Origin: Girardinichthys multiradiatus
Taxonomy: Eukaryota > Chordata > Actinopteri > Cyprinodontiformes > Goodeidae
Length of the DNA: 64,000 nucleotides
Assembly (NCBI RefSeq): GCF_021462225.1
Contig: NC_061804.1
Coordinates: 38,205,975 to 38,269,974 of the forward strand
Reading direction: 5' to 3'
The notes beneath the pieces were generated by a model. It was not told where the DNA came from. It searched no databases and saw only the letters and a program-made list of their open reading frames with translations. Position numbers and translations under genes: made by a program. Below are positions 33,301 to 39,520 of the stretch, piece by piece (position 1 is the stretch's first letter; each line of letters begins with the position of its first letter).

Positions 33301-33884
33301 AGACACTGAATTTTGGGTTTTCTTTCCCTGTAAGACATATTCAGAATTACAAGGAATTAAGGCAAAAATATTTCATTAAATGTGTAATGAATCTATGTAA
33401 TGTTTGAGGTCTAATTTCTGATATGAGTGATAAAATATAAAGAACTTTTAAACGATACTCTAATTATTTAGATGTCCCTGTATGTAAGCCATGTGATTAT
33501 CTTCCCCCACTAGACCATAGAGAGCAATTAAAGAGTTTAGGGTCAATTTTAGGTCAGAAATCGTATTTAAGGTTAAAAAAACAGAAAATAATTACTTGAA
33601 GCAGTACATTTCCGCAGAACCGGCTTTAAAGTGCATAAAGATTAGATTTTAAATTATTCTACTATTGTTCAAGTAGAAATAAAAGCCATTTTCTCGTCCC
33701 AGGCCTGCAGAGTCTCAGAGAGAAACCTCTAGAAGTTGCAGCTTCGTGCGGTGGCTCCTCCAAACTAACGCTACCCCAGAAGACAGCTGAGGAACTGGGC
33801 GGAGCCGACCCCGATGTGCAGCTCTGCTACTGCATTGAAGCCACCTTCATGGACATTATCAGCTCCACGCTTCATGGACTATAG
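6099..33884 (+). CDS. ints2: INTS2, Integrator complex subunit 2 (whole spliced CDS, 24 coding exons)
   Basis: Nuclear subunit of the Integrator complex, which cleaves nascent snRNA 3' ends and attenuates paused RNA polymerase II; INTS2 is a helical-repeat backbone subunit with no catalytic site of its own. The exons spell out characteristic INTS2 blocks, for example [18 protein letters not shown] near residue 35, [18 protein letters not shown] before residue 390, [15 protein letters not shown] ending at residue 924, and DIDPFIAR near residue 1148. The 24 coding exons sum to 3627 nt, 1208 aa plus stop, against about 1204 aa in human. Every donor/acceptor pair is GT-AG and every phase joins cleanly, so the gene looks functional. 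The start at 6099 gives the usual N-terminus ending in [19 protein letters not shown]. Introns are loaded with transposons. Seen: frame and splice sites. Known: Integrator role. Identity is confident; exon edges are inferred by eye. Confidence 0.97.
6514..6652 (+). CDS. ints2: INTS2 coding exon 2
   Basis: Acceptor ttctaccag ends at 6513; donor gttctc starts at 6653. The A at 6514 completes an Arg codon (AG|A). It reads [19 protein letters not shown] and on to [10 protein letters not shown], residues 98-144, ending in phase 0. The donor is weaker than average (aag|gttctc). Confidence 0.93.
7005..7107 (+). CDS. ints2: INTS2 coding exon 3
   Basis: Acceptor tttctcag ends at 7004; donor gtaaca at 7108. 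It encodes [20 protein letters not shown] and then [19 protein letters not shown] sequence, residues 145-178, ending in phase 1. Confidence 0.94.
7380..8250 (-). mobile_element. Decayed Tc1-like element, antisense, in the intron after coding exon 3
   Basis: The minus strand encodes [20 protein letters not shown] followed by NIKLLE at 7613-7690, matching the second catalytic Asp region of Tc1 transposases. Surrounding sequence is consistent with a full-length but eroded copy. Boundaries are estimates. Confidence 0.65.
8251..9469. other. INTS2 intron sequence with an unclassified GC-rich repeat-like patch
   Basis: 8251-9030 has no recognisable feature. 9030-9380 is GC-rich, holds an imperfect palindrome-like ctcctgggtccgggggctgg and then a GT-rich run (9240-9330). 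It resembles interspersed sequence I associate with teleost genomes but cannot classify. The open frames crossing it lack family similarity. Confidence 0.35.
9470..9583 (+). CDS. ints2: INTS2 coding exon 4
   Basis: Acceptor ccgttttag ends at 9469; donor gtaagc at 9584. It encodes [20 protein letters not shown] through [10 protein letters not shown], residues 179-216, phase 1 at both ends. Confidence 0.95.
10481..10611 (+). CDS. ints2: INTS2 coding exon 5
   Basis: Acceptor ggtttcag ends at 10480; donor gttagt at 10612. The split Val codon (G|TT) is followed by [20 protein letters not shown], then [13 protein letters not shown], residues 217-260, ending in phase 0. Confidence 0.95.
10730..11505 (+). 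mobile_element. Decayed Tc1-like element in the intron after coding exon 5
   Basis: The + strand carries ctgtggactgatgagaca (WTDET) near 10861 and gacagtcaaacatagcggtg followed by gtagcatgatggtctgg ([13 protein letters not shown]) near 10937. The terminus near 11480-11505 ends in ttacagcactgca. No intact frame. Confidence 0.7.
11534..11560. repeat. (TG)n microsatellite
   Basis: A near-perfect TG run interrupted once by TC. Confidence 0.85.
11561..13330. other. INTS2 intron sequence without identified features
   Basis: AT-rich intronic DNA after coding exon 5. Small open frames at 12245-12430 and 12930-13160 have no family motif, splice support or codon signature, so I do not call them. Confidence 0.4.
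13331..13395. repeat. (ATCC/ATCT)n tetranucleotide repeat
   Basis: Imperfect tandem tccatccatccatctatcta pattern continuing as gttcatctatacatccatcg, about 150 nt before coding exon 6. Confidence 0.75.
13540..13710 (+). CDS. ints2: INTS2 coding exon 6
   Basis: Acceptor tgtgcccag ends at 13539; donor gtaagt at 13711. It encodes [17 protein letters not shown] through [19 protein letters not shown], residues 261-317. Both ends are phase 0. The middle ([11 protein letters not shown]) looks like the variable part of the protein. Confidence 0.95.
14761..16030 (+). mobile_element. Complete Tc1/mariner transposon, DD36E type (Incomer-like)
   Basis: A 1270-bp element bounded by TA at 14759-14760 and 16031-16032. 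Its termini, beginning caggggttggacaatgaaac, match perfectly for 29 bp as inverted repeats. It carries one uninterrupted transposase gene. Perfect termini, a clear target duplication and an intact frame indicate recent insertion. The spacing of catalytic residues (36) points to the DD36E group described as Incomer. It lies in sense orientation in the longest INTS2 intron and inside an older element. Confidence 0.93.
14947..15978 (+). CDS. Tc1/mariner transposase, intact, DD36E
   Basis: A 343-aa cut-and-paste transposase, the usual length for Tc1 families. The N-terminal region has paired helix-turn-helix sequence ([20 protein letters not shown], about residues 24-43) and basic [10 protein letters not shown], which bind the terminal repeats. 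The catalytic RNase H-like fold shows Asp152 (FSDEST), Asp243 (QDDNAPIH) and Glu280 (NIIEPLW), with 36 residues between the last two rather than the 34 of Sleeping Beauty-type enzymes. GGGSVMVW lies between. ATG at 14947 opens the frame 186 nt inside the element; TAA follows at 15976-15978. No break is visible, so it could be active; expression is unknown. Confidence 0.93.
   Translation: MGDIPEFKRGQIVGARLAGASVTKTASLCDVSRATVSRVMSAYHQEGRTTSNRINCGRKRKLSKRDVRVLTRIVSKTHKTTAAQITAELNVHLNSPVSTRTVRRELHRVNIDGRAAIAKPLVTHANAKRQFQWCKERKSWAVDNVKHVLFSDESTFTVFPTSGRVTVWRSPKEVYHPDCCMPRVKHGGGSVMVWAAISWHSLGPILVLDGRVTAKDYRTILEDHVHPMVQTLYPEGGAVYQDDNAPIHTARLVKDWFDEHESEVEHLPWPAQSPDLNIIEPLWGVLEERVRKRFPPPVSRSDLATILQEEWLKIPLTTVQDLYMSFPGRIDAELAAKGGPTPY
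16814..16917 (+). pseudogene. Partial duplicate of INTS2 coding exon 9 and its donor region
   Basis: 16814-16908 aligns gap-free over 95 nt to 18743-18837, with seven mismatches by my count, all transitions (about 93% identity). The first 35 nt copy the end of coding exon 9 and still encode [10 protein letters not shown]; the rest copies the following intron. The splice donor GT is changed to AT. After 16908 the copy continues in register with 18856 onward, as though 18 nt between two atctcaac repeats had been deleted. It lies about 1.9 kb upstream of its parent, on the same strand. Confidence 0.88.
17239..17686. mobile_element. hAT-like MITE
   Basis: Terminal inverted repeats: left cctggtccacgcagag and right, reversed, ccctgtccacacagag. 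About 450 bp with no coding capacity. Terminal sequence and length fit non-autonomous hAT-type elements of teleosts; the superfamily assignment is tentative. Confidence 0.55.
18016..18236 (+). CDS. ints2: INTS2 coding exon 7
   Basis: Acceptor gctgctag ends at 18015; donor gtgaga at 18237. It begins [20 protein letters not shown] and ends [15 protein letters not shown], residues 318-390 plus two bases (phase 2). The acidic [12 protein letters not shown] linker is the least conserved part. It follows the longest intron (13711-18015), which is full of transposons. Confidence 0.95.
18346..18471 (+). CDS. ints2: INTS2 coding exon 8
   Basis: Acceptor cttctgtag ends at 18345; donor gtacac at 18472. 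It encodes [20 protein letters not shown] and [19 protein letters not shown], residues 391-432 plus two bases. Phase 2 at both ends. Confidence 0.95.
18706..18777 (+). CDS. ints2: INTS2 coding exon 9
   Basis: Acceptor tttttgtag ends at 18705; donor gtaaaa at 18778. A short 72-nt exon encoding [20 protein letters not shown] and YFE, residues 433-456. Its last 35 nt plus 60 nt of the following intron are duplicated upstream at 16814-16908. Confidence 0.94.
18778..19948. other. INTS2 intron after coding exon 9, no feature seen
   Basis: AT-rich intron. The first 60 nt are the parent of the 16814-16917 duplication. No transposon remnant recognised in the remainder. Confidence 0.45.
19949..20063 (+). 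CDS. ints2: INTS2 coding exon 10
   Basis: Acceptor ccttacag ends at 19948; donor gtaagg at 20064. AG|T completes Ser; it then encodes [20 protein letters not shown] and [18 protein letters not shown], residues 457-495, ending in phase 0. Confidence 0.95.
20553..20621 (+). CDS. ints2: INTS2 coding exon 11
   Basis: Acceptor cttttcacag ends at 20552; donor gtattt at 20622. It encodes [20 protein letters not shown] plus TEQ, residues 496-518, phase 0 at both ends. Confidence 0.94.
20681..21860 (+). mobile_element. Decayed Tc1-like element with a nested MITE
   Basis: Terminal sequences aaaaataaggacaccctacg (left) and, inverted, gtggaaaaattaggacaccc (right) mark the ends. Transposase remnants read on the + strand: ACTGTGAAACACGGAGGTGG ([13 protein letters not shown]) near 20950 and [12 protein letters not shown] near 21095. 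The transposase is broken at its third catalytic region by the repeat at about 21265-21625. A relative lies at 52860-53650. Confidence 0.75.
21265..21625. mobile_element. Interspersed MITE-like repeat, second copy at 56155-56720
   Basis: Begins cctcttttccattcacggtt and ends gagcccatggaaaagggg, giving a short inverted terminal repeat (cctttTCCAT/ATGGAaaagg). About 160 nt in its interior (from taaaatccatggcttgtcat) are shared at roughly 80% with 56533-56700. Class uncertain. Confidence 0.55.
22158..22292 (+). CDS. ints2: INTS2 coding exon 12
   Basis: Acceptor ctgtgtag ends at 22157; donor gtgcgt at 22293. It encodes [20 protein letters not shown] through [11 protein letters not shown], residues 519-563, phase 0 at both ends. 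Confidence 0.95.
22873..24435 (+). mobile_element. Near-complete Tc1-like transposon in the intron after coding exon 12
   Basis: Flanked by TA at 22873-22874 and 24434-24435. The left terminus (cacagctcaaaaaaataaag) matches the inverted right terminus (cactgctcaaaaaaataaag) over 20 nt with one difference, then diverges. About 1.56 kb, sense orientation relative to INTS2. Confidence 0.85.
23170..24180 (+). pseudogene. Tc1 transposase with a single premature stop
   Basis: A 337-codon frame from ATG 23170 to TGA 24178-24180, interrupted only by TGA at 23587-23589 (codon 140), where relatives have Trp. Helix-turn-helix [20 protein letters not shown] is near residues 20-42. Catalytic Asp152 (FTDESS), Asp243 (MQDNARPH) and Glu278 (NPIEHIW) are present, giving DD34E. 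The stop lies just before the first catalytic Asp. An upstream ATG at 23125 extends the frame, but 23170 matches the family start (MRRTLQPTQ) better. Confidence 0.88.
24688..24864 (+). CDS. ints2: INTS2 coding exon 13
   Basis: Acceptor actttacag ends at 24687; donor gtgagt at 24865. It encodes [20 protein letters not shown] through [14 protein letters not shown], residues 564-622, phase 0. It follows an intron that holds a near-complete Tc1 element. Confidence 0.95.
24865..26386. other. INTS2 introns around coding exon 14, no mobile element recognised
   Basis: The two introns 24865-25607 and 25714-26386 contain no readable transposase or LINE remnant. Open frames at 25513-25797 and 25800-26009 overlap or adjoin coding exon 14 in other contexts and lack support. 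Confidence 0.4.
25608..25713 (+). CDS. ints2: INTS2 coding exon 14 (tandem NAGNAG acceptor)
   Basis: The acceptor reads tttagcag, so splicing could enter at 25608 (after cag) or at 25605 (after tag), adding one Gln codon without changing frame. The exon encodes [20 protein letters not shown] through NLLASTKQL, residues 623-657 (no extra Gln), ending in phase 1 at donor gtaaga (25714). Confidence 0.92.
26387..26491 (+). CDS. ints2: INTS2 coding exon 15
   Basis: Acceptor gtttttaag ends at 26386; donor gtgagt at 26492. It encodes [20 protein letters not shown] and then [14 protein letters not shown], to residue 692, phase 1 at both ends. Confidence 0.94.
26546..26986. mobile_element. Possible hAT-like MITE in the intron after coding exon 15
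   Basis: The left end tagagatgcactgattaga and the inverted right end tagagattctgatgatttta share a short terminal repeat; TAGAGATGCACCGAT-type starts are common for teleost hAT elements. No coding capacity. Target duplication not clear. Confidence 0.4.
27074..27238 (+). CDS. ints2: INTS2 coding exon 16
   Basis: Acceptor gattccag ends at 27073; donor gtaaga at 27239. It encodes [20 protein letters not shown] through [21 protein letters not shown], to residue 747, phase 1 at both ends. Confidence 0.94.
27449..27650 (+). CDS. ints2: INTS2 coding exon 17
   Basis: Acceptor tttctccag ends at 27448; donor gtatct at 27651. It encodes [20 protein letters not shown] through [13 protein letters not shown], to residue 814 plus two bases (phase 2). 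Confidence 0.94.
27651..28589. other. INTS2 intron sequence after coding exon 17, unassigned
   Basis: 27930-28440 is more GC-rich than its surroundings and looks like repeat-derived DNA, but I recognise no family and no open frame with support. Confidence 0.35.
28592..29745 (+). mobile_element. Decayed Tc1-like element in the intron after coding exon 17
   Basis: The left terminus tacaatgcccagcaaaagta (28590) is a typical fish Tc1 end. The + strand has aaggttaaacatagtggtgg ([12 protein letters not shown]) at 29271 and a catalytic-region scrap [15 protein letters not shown] around 29440-29475. No intact frame. The right end is not sharply defined. Confidence 0.72.
29819..29944 (+). CDS. ints2: INTS2 coding exon 18
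   Basis: Acceptor ctgtgtcag ends at 29818; donor gtaaac at 29945. AG|G completes Arg; it then encodes [20 protein letters not shown] and [21 protein letters not shown], phase 2 at both ends, to residue 856. Confidence 0.95.
30106..30307 (+). CDS. ints2: INTS2 coding exon 19
   Basis: Acceptor ttttattag ends at 30105; donor gtgttt at 30308. It encodes [20 protein letters not shown] through [15 protein letters not shown], to residue 924, ending in phase 0. Confidence 0.95.
30439..30720 (+). CDS. ints2: INTS2 coding exon 20
   Basis: Acceptor ggctgcag ends at 30438; donor gtaaat at 30721. The longest internal exon (94 codons, residues 925-1018). Conserved ends [14 protein letters not shown] and [13 protein letters not shown] flank a Ser/Gly/Glu-rich, probably disordered linker. 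A Tc1-like element begins only 28 nt after this donor. Confidence 0.95.
30749..31965 (+). mobile_element. Decayed Tc1-like element in the intron after coding exon 20
   Basis: Flanked by TA at 30747-30748 and 31966-31967; termini cactgccttgccaaaaac and, inverted, cactgcctggccaaaagaa. The N-terminal DNA-binding part reads [20 protein letters not shown] (about 30989-31050). The C-terminal part reads [11 protein letters not shown] and [14 protein letters not shown], joined by frameshifts. The element begins 28 nt after the coding exon 20 donor. A fragment of the same family sits at 1541-1672. Confidence 0.82.
31968..32186. other. INTS2 intron sequence between Tc1 and duplicated segment
   Basis: No feature recognised. 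The segment just downstream, 32187-32288, is the parent of the copy at 1427-1528. Confidence 0.4.
32307..32414 (+). CDS. ints2: INTS2 coding exon 21
   Basis: Acceptor cttgtgttag ends at 32306; donor gtgagg at 32415. It encodes [20 protein letters not shown] through [11 protein letters not shown], residues 1019-1054, phase 0. About 100 nt of the preceding intron (32187-32288) also occur at 1427-1528. Confidence 0.95.
32590..32695 (+). CDS. ints2: INTS2 coding exon 22
   Basis: Acceptor tacccacag ends at 32589; donor gtcagc at 32696. It encodes [20 protein letters not shown] and [15 protein letters not shown], to residue 1089, ending in phase 1. Confidence 0.94.
32949..33125 (+). CDS. ints2: INTS2 coding exon 23
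   Basis: Acceptor ggtttgtag ends at 32948; donor gtaagt at 33126. It encodes [20 protein letters not shown] through [19 protein letters not shown], to residue 1148, phase 1 at both ends. Confidence 0.95.
33126..33702. other. Last INTS2 intron, no feature seen
   Basis: AT-rich, no mobile element or open frame with support. Confidence 0.45.
33703..33884 (+). CDS. ints2: INTS2 coding exon 24 (terminal, with stop)
   Basis: Acceptor cgtcccag ends at 33702. C|GC completes Arg, followed by [19 protein letters not shown] and the conserved end [20 protein letters not shown], with stop TAG at 33882-33884. Residues to 1208. Confidence 0.94.
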
Positions 33885-34265
33885 ACTGAGAGCTCATTTA
33901 CACGTTTTGTGGGAGCACTGGGACCTGACCTGAACAAGCCGTTAAACTGCTGCCTGTGGGAAACGTTGTCTTCAGAGGGCTACTCTCATTCTGTGCACAT
34001 AGTGGCACAACACAGTATTAGCTGTACCCATCCTGAAGGTCCTCCTGTCATCAGGCTTGGTGGTGAAACTACGTTTCTCTGTAGCTTTATAGTGCTTAGA
34101 AAATACGTGTAAATTTGCTTCAACAATTGAAGACATGTTTAAAATATCAAAGGAGTCACATTGTTTGACTGTTAACAAGCAGTGAATGTTGCTATGAACT
34201 GTGGAGAGATTTTTCTACTGTCTTTGTTTGTAATAAAACAATAAAAAATGGCGAGTTTTTCATCT
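33885..34265 (+). other. ints2: INTS2 3' UTR with polyadenylation signals
   Basis: AATAAA hexamers lie at 34232-34237 and 34240-34245, about 350 nt past the stop. The cleavage site should fall 10-30 nt further on. An open frame at 33909-34112 within this UTR has no recognisable similarity and is not called as a gene. Confidence 0.75.
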
Positions 34266-35090
34266 TTAGAAATAACACCCAGTCGTATTTGAGTGAAAGC
34301 ACTCTGTTACATCGGTACATCTAACTGCACACATCATACGGAATTGCCTTGTTGAATTTTTATTTGGACGTGTTGAAAGTGCATGTCTTCAATGCAGGTC
34401 TGGGTAATTGCTTGGAGCTTATTTGATGTTAAAGTTGCCAGAGCTTAGCTAGAACAAGAACACTGATACAAGAGCCTCTGTAGTCCAACAGCGCTTTCTG
34501 ATGTAACACATTACTGCTAAACAGAGTTAATCTATGGCTTCTGAACTTATCAACGGGAAAGTGCTGCCCTGGTTAGTAGGTAGCTGTTGAACTTATTTGC
34601 TCAAAATACCACTTATACGTAAAATTCCTAATGCGTCATATAGTGGCCAACATTTACCAGTTCTGTTTAGTATAATCTAACTTGTAAACAATACAAATGC
34701 AAATGAATAAGGTTTATTCAGAGTAAACTCAACTGTAGCTAAATTTACTTCCAGATGGAATTAACACCTTACAAAATTTAATATTGTTTAAGTAATGTTC
34801 ATATGTTGAATCTTACTTTTAGTGTCTTCTGGAAACGTTTTATTGCTCCTATACACCAAAATGATCATTTTTTCAGTTTATTAAAAGATACAGTACAAAA
34901 TACAGTTAGTTTTTTTTCCCTAGAGGAGGAAAATGTTACGACATTATATGCTCTGATAGTTTGTGTTTCCAGTTTGTTTGAAACAAGTCAAGCTTCTTGT
35001 AGCCATCTACCAGCCTGTGACATCTGTCTGAGTAGAGTTTGCCTCACCCCTGATTTTCACATGTGAGATTTTTTTATGGCACTAGAGGCC
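34266..35090. other. Intergenic sequence downstream of INTS2, unassigned
   Basis: No gene or recognised repeat. The open frame at 34803-35066 has no motif that I can place. Confidence 0.4.
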
Positions 35091-35094
35091 TTTA

Positions 35095-35250
35095 TCTTTT
35101 CATTTTTCCAACAGTAGGTAGACAGGAAAGAGGGAAGAGACATTTGGCAACGGTTGATGGGTCCAGGACTCAAACCTGGGACAGCCACACGTAGGACTAT
35201 AGCCTCTGCACATGGTTGTGTGCTTCACCACCAAACCACCAGCTGTGAGA
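35095..35250. repeat. Interspersed short repeat (SINE-like, unclassified)
   Basis: The stretch gacaggaaagagggaagaga followed by aggactcaaacctgggacag resembles an interspersed teleost repeat with a B-box-like (gactcaaacc) motif. No A-box identified, so a tRNA-derived origin is only a suggestion. Confidence 0.4.
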
Positions 35251-35689
35251 TGTTTGAGGCGTTTTTTACACTCTGCTCTCAGGTGACCTCTAGCATCTTG
35301 GATCAAGAGCTGGGTTTCGACTCAGCCCAGGACTTTCTAGTATTAATTTTGGGACCCAGATCTTGACAAATTTACTGGTGTGTTTTGGGTTAGTGTCCTC
35401 TTTCATTTTTTTTTTTTTTCAAAGATTTTCTCACATTTTCCTTAAGCACCCTATGATAGTGATACTGAGCTGGTCAGGTTCTGCTGCAGCAAAGTGTCCC
35501 TAAACTGGGACACATTCTTGTCCTAGAATTTGGATTATGCCATAATCAGAACTGGGCATGTGCAGGTGTTTTGTAGACTGGTTTCTGTACAGGAGCATTG
35601 CTGAATTACATTTTTTGGGGGGCTTATTTAAATTGTTTTGTTTTGGAAACAGAAAAAGGCCAGCTCAGAAACATTTGAGACTGTTTTTT

Positions 35690-35925
35690 TTTAGTCAGTC
35701 ATTTTCTACTGCTTATTCCATAGTGGGTCGCGGGGAAGCTGGCGTCTATCTCCAGTAGCTGTTAGGCGAGAAGCAGAGACGCCAATCCAGCACAGGGCAA
35801 CAGAGAGACACATACTCCTAGGGCGGTATAGAGAGACTAGTTAACCTAAGAGGCGTGTTTTTGGACTGTGGGCGGAAGTCTGAGAAGCTGGTTAGAACCA
35901 AGGCATGCACGGGGAGAACAAACCT
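35690..35925. repeat. Interspersed teleost repeat (unclassified)
   Basis: Shows the familiar chain gggtcgcggggaagctgg, cagggcaacagagagaca, gtttttggactgtgggcgg and gcatgcacggggagaaca, a very common fish dispersed repeat. The 3' portion recurs at 57270-57400. Confidence 0.6.
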
Positions 35926-38190
35926 AAATGTGTCTGCCATATTGTTTTTAGAGAAGCTTCTTTCCCCTACTCCTACAAACAGGCTATACCTGTTGATTCT
36001 TTATTTAATTGTACTGCCATGTACTTTAAAACTTAACATGCTTATTGACATCTGTAGAGTCTAAAAATGGGCCTCTTGTTTTTTTTCCCCCCTATGAAGT
36101 CACATTTTTTATATTCTTTTTGAAACTGTTTTTATGTGCTACAGAGGTAAATTTGAATTCGTTTTCACATAAAGATGCAGATGACATGACATAAAATACT
36201 ATAAAGCCCTTGAACTGAATCGAATGAAATTGAACCGAAGTGAATTGAAGTTAAAGCTGAACTGTTTTCGCTCAACCATGAGCTGATGGATGTATTATAA
36301 TAAGTCGCCAGAGGGCAGTGTTGTCACGCCAAAAAAAACAACCAAAAAAAAAACCACAGACCCATTCTCTTAGACTTCAATTATTTATACAAAAATACAG
36401 CTTAGAAGCCCGGATGTTGTGTTCAAAAAATAGAAATAACAAAAAGGATTACATTTTAAAGCACAACATGATTCTTTTAATGTACATGTAACTGGTGTTG
36501 TTTGTTCCCCTTTTTTCCCCCAACAATAAAGGCACCATTATTCACAGGCACAGCGTGTCACTTCCTTACAAGTACCCAGAACCATCATAAACATCAAGTA
36601 TTGATGGATATTTTAATCTATACTGACATACCTAGGGAGAAAAAGACAAATGGAATGAAGTCTTTATTGTAAAGATACTGGGCTGACTATTATACCCAGA
36701 GCTGCTTCTCTTCTCTCTGTAATGCCAGGCTCATGTGAAATGCACTGGAACAATTTGTTGTGCTGCTGCATTTTTCTCGGTCCTGTGAGGGATGCCTTGA
36801 GCAAGTGAGGTTGAAATCACAGAACAGTTTTGTTTTCACTGACGGTGCCACGGCTCCTTCAGCATCCAGCATCTTTAAAGACAACTTGTGAACAGAAATA
36901 AAATGCTGGGGGGAGAGAAAGCATCTGCAGTGCTCAGTTTGAAGAGGGAGCAACAAAGTCTGGTATTTTTCTTTAGGGAGTTTACCTGCAAAACTCAAAC
37001 AAGTTGAGCTTTTTGTCTAAAGCTGTAAACATTTATGGAGATGGTTTAAGACTGCATCCATGCTGCAATTTAGAATTTGTACATCAACAGATGTAACAAA
37101 GCCACTGGTATGATGGGATTTTTAGATTCAGTGCTGCAAAACATTACTGGGAATTTTGGTTTTTTTTGGCAGACATTGTGTTATTCTTTATATACACATT
37201 AAGTGTGTGCGTGTGTGAGAGAGAGAGAGTGGTTGTGTGTTTAAGGTTACTAACCTGAGTTCCCAGTTGTGTATTTATGCTGTGTACATTTATTGGGGGA
37301 ATGAATACACCACTGCATCCTTAAATGAGAAAAGTTCCCAGTGGTGGTTTATGGTGTACCCTACCACAACTCTCGAGCTTGTTTCAGTTCACATTACAAC
37401 TCTACTTACTTGTTAGTGACAAAAGCAAACGTTTAAGTGGTAGCAAAAAAAAAAGAAGCTGAGAATAAACTGTACTTATTTTATAAATCCACTTCAGCTC
37501 TTTTACAAGAGTCTTTAAGTGAGTCGAGCATCCGTTTCTTTTGCTCCTGATGACCCTTATCAAGAATAGTACTTCATAATAACACCCTAATGAACTCATT
37601 CATAATGACAGAGCCCTCCATGCCAAACACGGTGGTTGTTCATCCAAACCTGCCCGTTGAATCAATAGAAGGATGACTAAAAATAGCAGCTGCAACCCTG
37701 CAGTTCAGAGCATGTGGAGGCTGAGAGCATCTCTATCAAGGTCATGGAGAAGTGATCTGTGTGTCTTAGAGTGAGAAATACCAGAACTGTTGGACTTCAT
37801 ACCACTGAATATTTCTGTTAAATGAGTCTAAATAGTTTTTATTTAAGCAGGAAGTAAAGTTTAATTTTAAGCACATTTAAAAGTCCTGTCGCTCAAAGTG
37901 AGTTACATAATATAACCCAGCTGTGGCTGAATGACATGGCCACATAACACAACCATGACTTTACAAAAGCAGCAAATAAGATGTTGTAACTCCTTACTGC
38001 TGACATTTATTTACAGTTATTAGAAAAAAATATATATTCTTTGACTATTTGCTTTTAAACTTTCTCTGAATTAAGTGGAAATGATTAACTTGCATGTAGC
38101 ACTCAAACCCAGGACAGATAGCTGTGAATTTAGGTATTTCGTGTGAAAACTAGATGGCGGAAAATGCTTCTTATTAGTATGTGTGGGATA
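35926..38190. other. Intergenic sequence, no gene recognised
   Basis: Contains a short mixed (TG)/(GA) run at 37205-37240. Open frames at 36690-36998 (minus) and 37402-37599 (minus) have no family resemblance. Confidence 0.4.
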
Positions 38191-38192
38191 TG

Positions 38193-38420
38193 CATCAATC
38201 AGAATCAGAATCAGAAAACCTTTATTGCCAAGTACGTTTTGGACATACAAGGAATTTGTTTTGGTGTAGTCAGTGCAATACAATACAAATTAAACAGTAT
38301 AAACATATCTACAATATAATATAAATATATGTGCACAACAGACATTAATGAGATAAAAACACAACCTTGACTCTGTGGTGGACTAAGGTGAATTCCTAAC
38401 AATTTGCTACAGGGTTTAAT
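38193..38420. repeat. Interspersed repeat (LINE-associated, unclassified)
   Basis: Begins caatcagaatcagaatcaga and continues aacctttattgccaagtacg, a recurrent fish genome motif that usually marks the end of a dispersed element. Confidence 0.5.
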
Positions 38421-39124
38421 AAACAAAATAGTAAAACATGGCGCCTAATTCATGCATGATGTCCCTCTGAACTAGTAAAGTATCTAAGTTATCACAGAAG
38501 CAGTGGATGCATGTATGAAGTTAAAGGTGGTGTGTTGCACACACTTCTAATTAACAGTATTGCTGTCATGCCTCTTCCAGCGTGCTGGGGTGTAGTGAGA
38601 GGACATGTTAACACAACACTTTGGACAAAGTGGTGTCCAAACCGAGGCCCACAAGCCATTTGTGGTCTTTGTACTAAGTGTTTATGGTTCAGGACCTCAA
38701 TTCAGGAATGGATCAAGTTTAACCATGCCGAAACATGTGGTACACGCACATGGACAAAACATTTTTAGGCCAATTTGTTTTACTGATAAGAGGCCTTTTG
38801 AAAAAAAGTTGCAGAAAAACTAAAACCTTGTTTTTTTGGTTTTATTTTAATTTAATAGTAAATACAACACAATGTTAAGCAAGGAAGTTAAAGCATCTCC
38901 AGGAATGAAATCACAAAATATGCAAAGACATGCAAAAGAAAATAAGCGAGTTCAAGGCAAAACTTGCTGAAGAGTTATTATATTTGGGTCACCAGACTCG
39001 GGCATCTGCGCCTTTTCCACTAAAGAAACAATTTAGATCACCTTAGGGTGTAAAGAACACATGATGTACATGTGTTCTTTACACCTTTTGATCAATTAAA
39101 GGGTCCCAACAAGGACTGGGGGGT

Positions 39125-39520
39125 TGACGTCAACCCTTGCCAAATTACAACCATGCAGACCACTCAGGTCCTCAGAGAACTGCTTACTTAGTGTTCCCAG
39201 GACCAGAACTAAACAAGGTGAGGCAGCATTTAGTTTCTGTGCTCCATAGCTCTGCAACAAACTCCCTGAAAACCTTAAGATTTGCAGAAACTGTTGGTTC
39301 CTTTAAGTCAAGACTGAAAACATTTTGTTTACAGCAGCTTTTGATCAAAGAATCTGACTAATGAACCATTTGTTTCTTTTATGACTTAAATATGTATTCT
39401 AACATCCTTGTCTTTTATGCTTTGTTATTTCCTTTCTATCTTTTCTTTGATGTTATGTAAAGCACTTTGGATTGCCTTGTGTGTGAATGGTGCTGTATAC
39501 CTTAACTTGCCTTGATTCCT
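39125..39520 (+). mobile_element. 3' end of an L2-like LINE
   Basis: The frame at 39137-39361 ends TVGSFKSRLKTFCLQQLLI, matching the C-terminal tail of fish L2-type reverse transcriptase ORFs (LRFAETVGSFKSRLKTFLF). It is followed by a typical 3' UTR (aagcactttggattgccttg, 39461). All upstream domains are missing. Confidence 0.7.

Noticed and set aside
33909..34112. 67-aa open frame after the INTS2 stop
   Set aside because: Lies in the 3' UTR and has no family resemblance.
35166..35185. B-box-like gactcaaacc, possible tRNA gene
   Set aside because: No cloverleaf or A-box could be built; better explained as part of an interspersed repeat.
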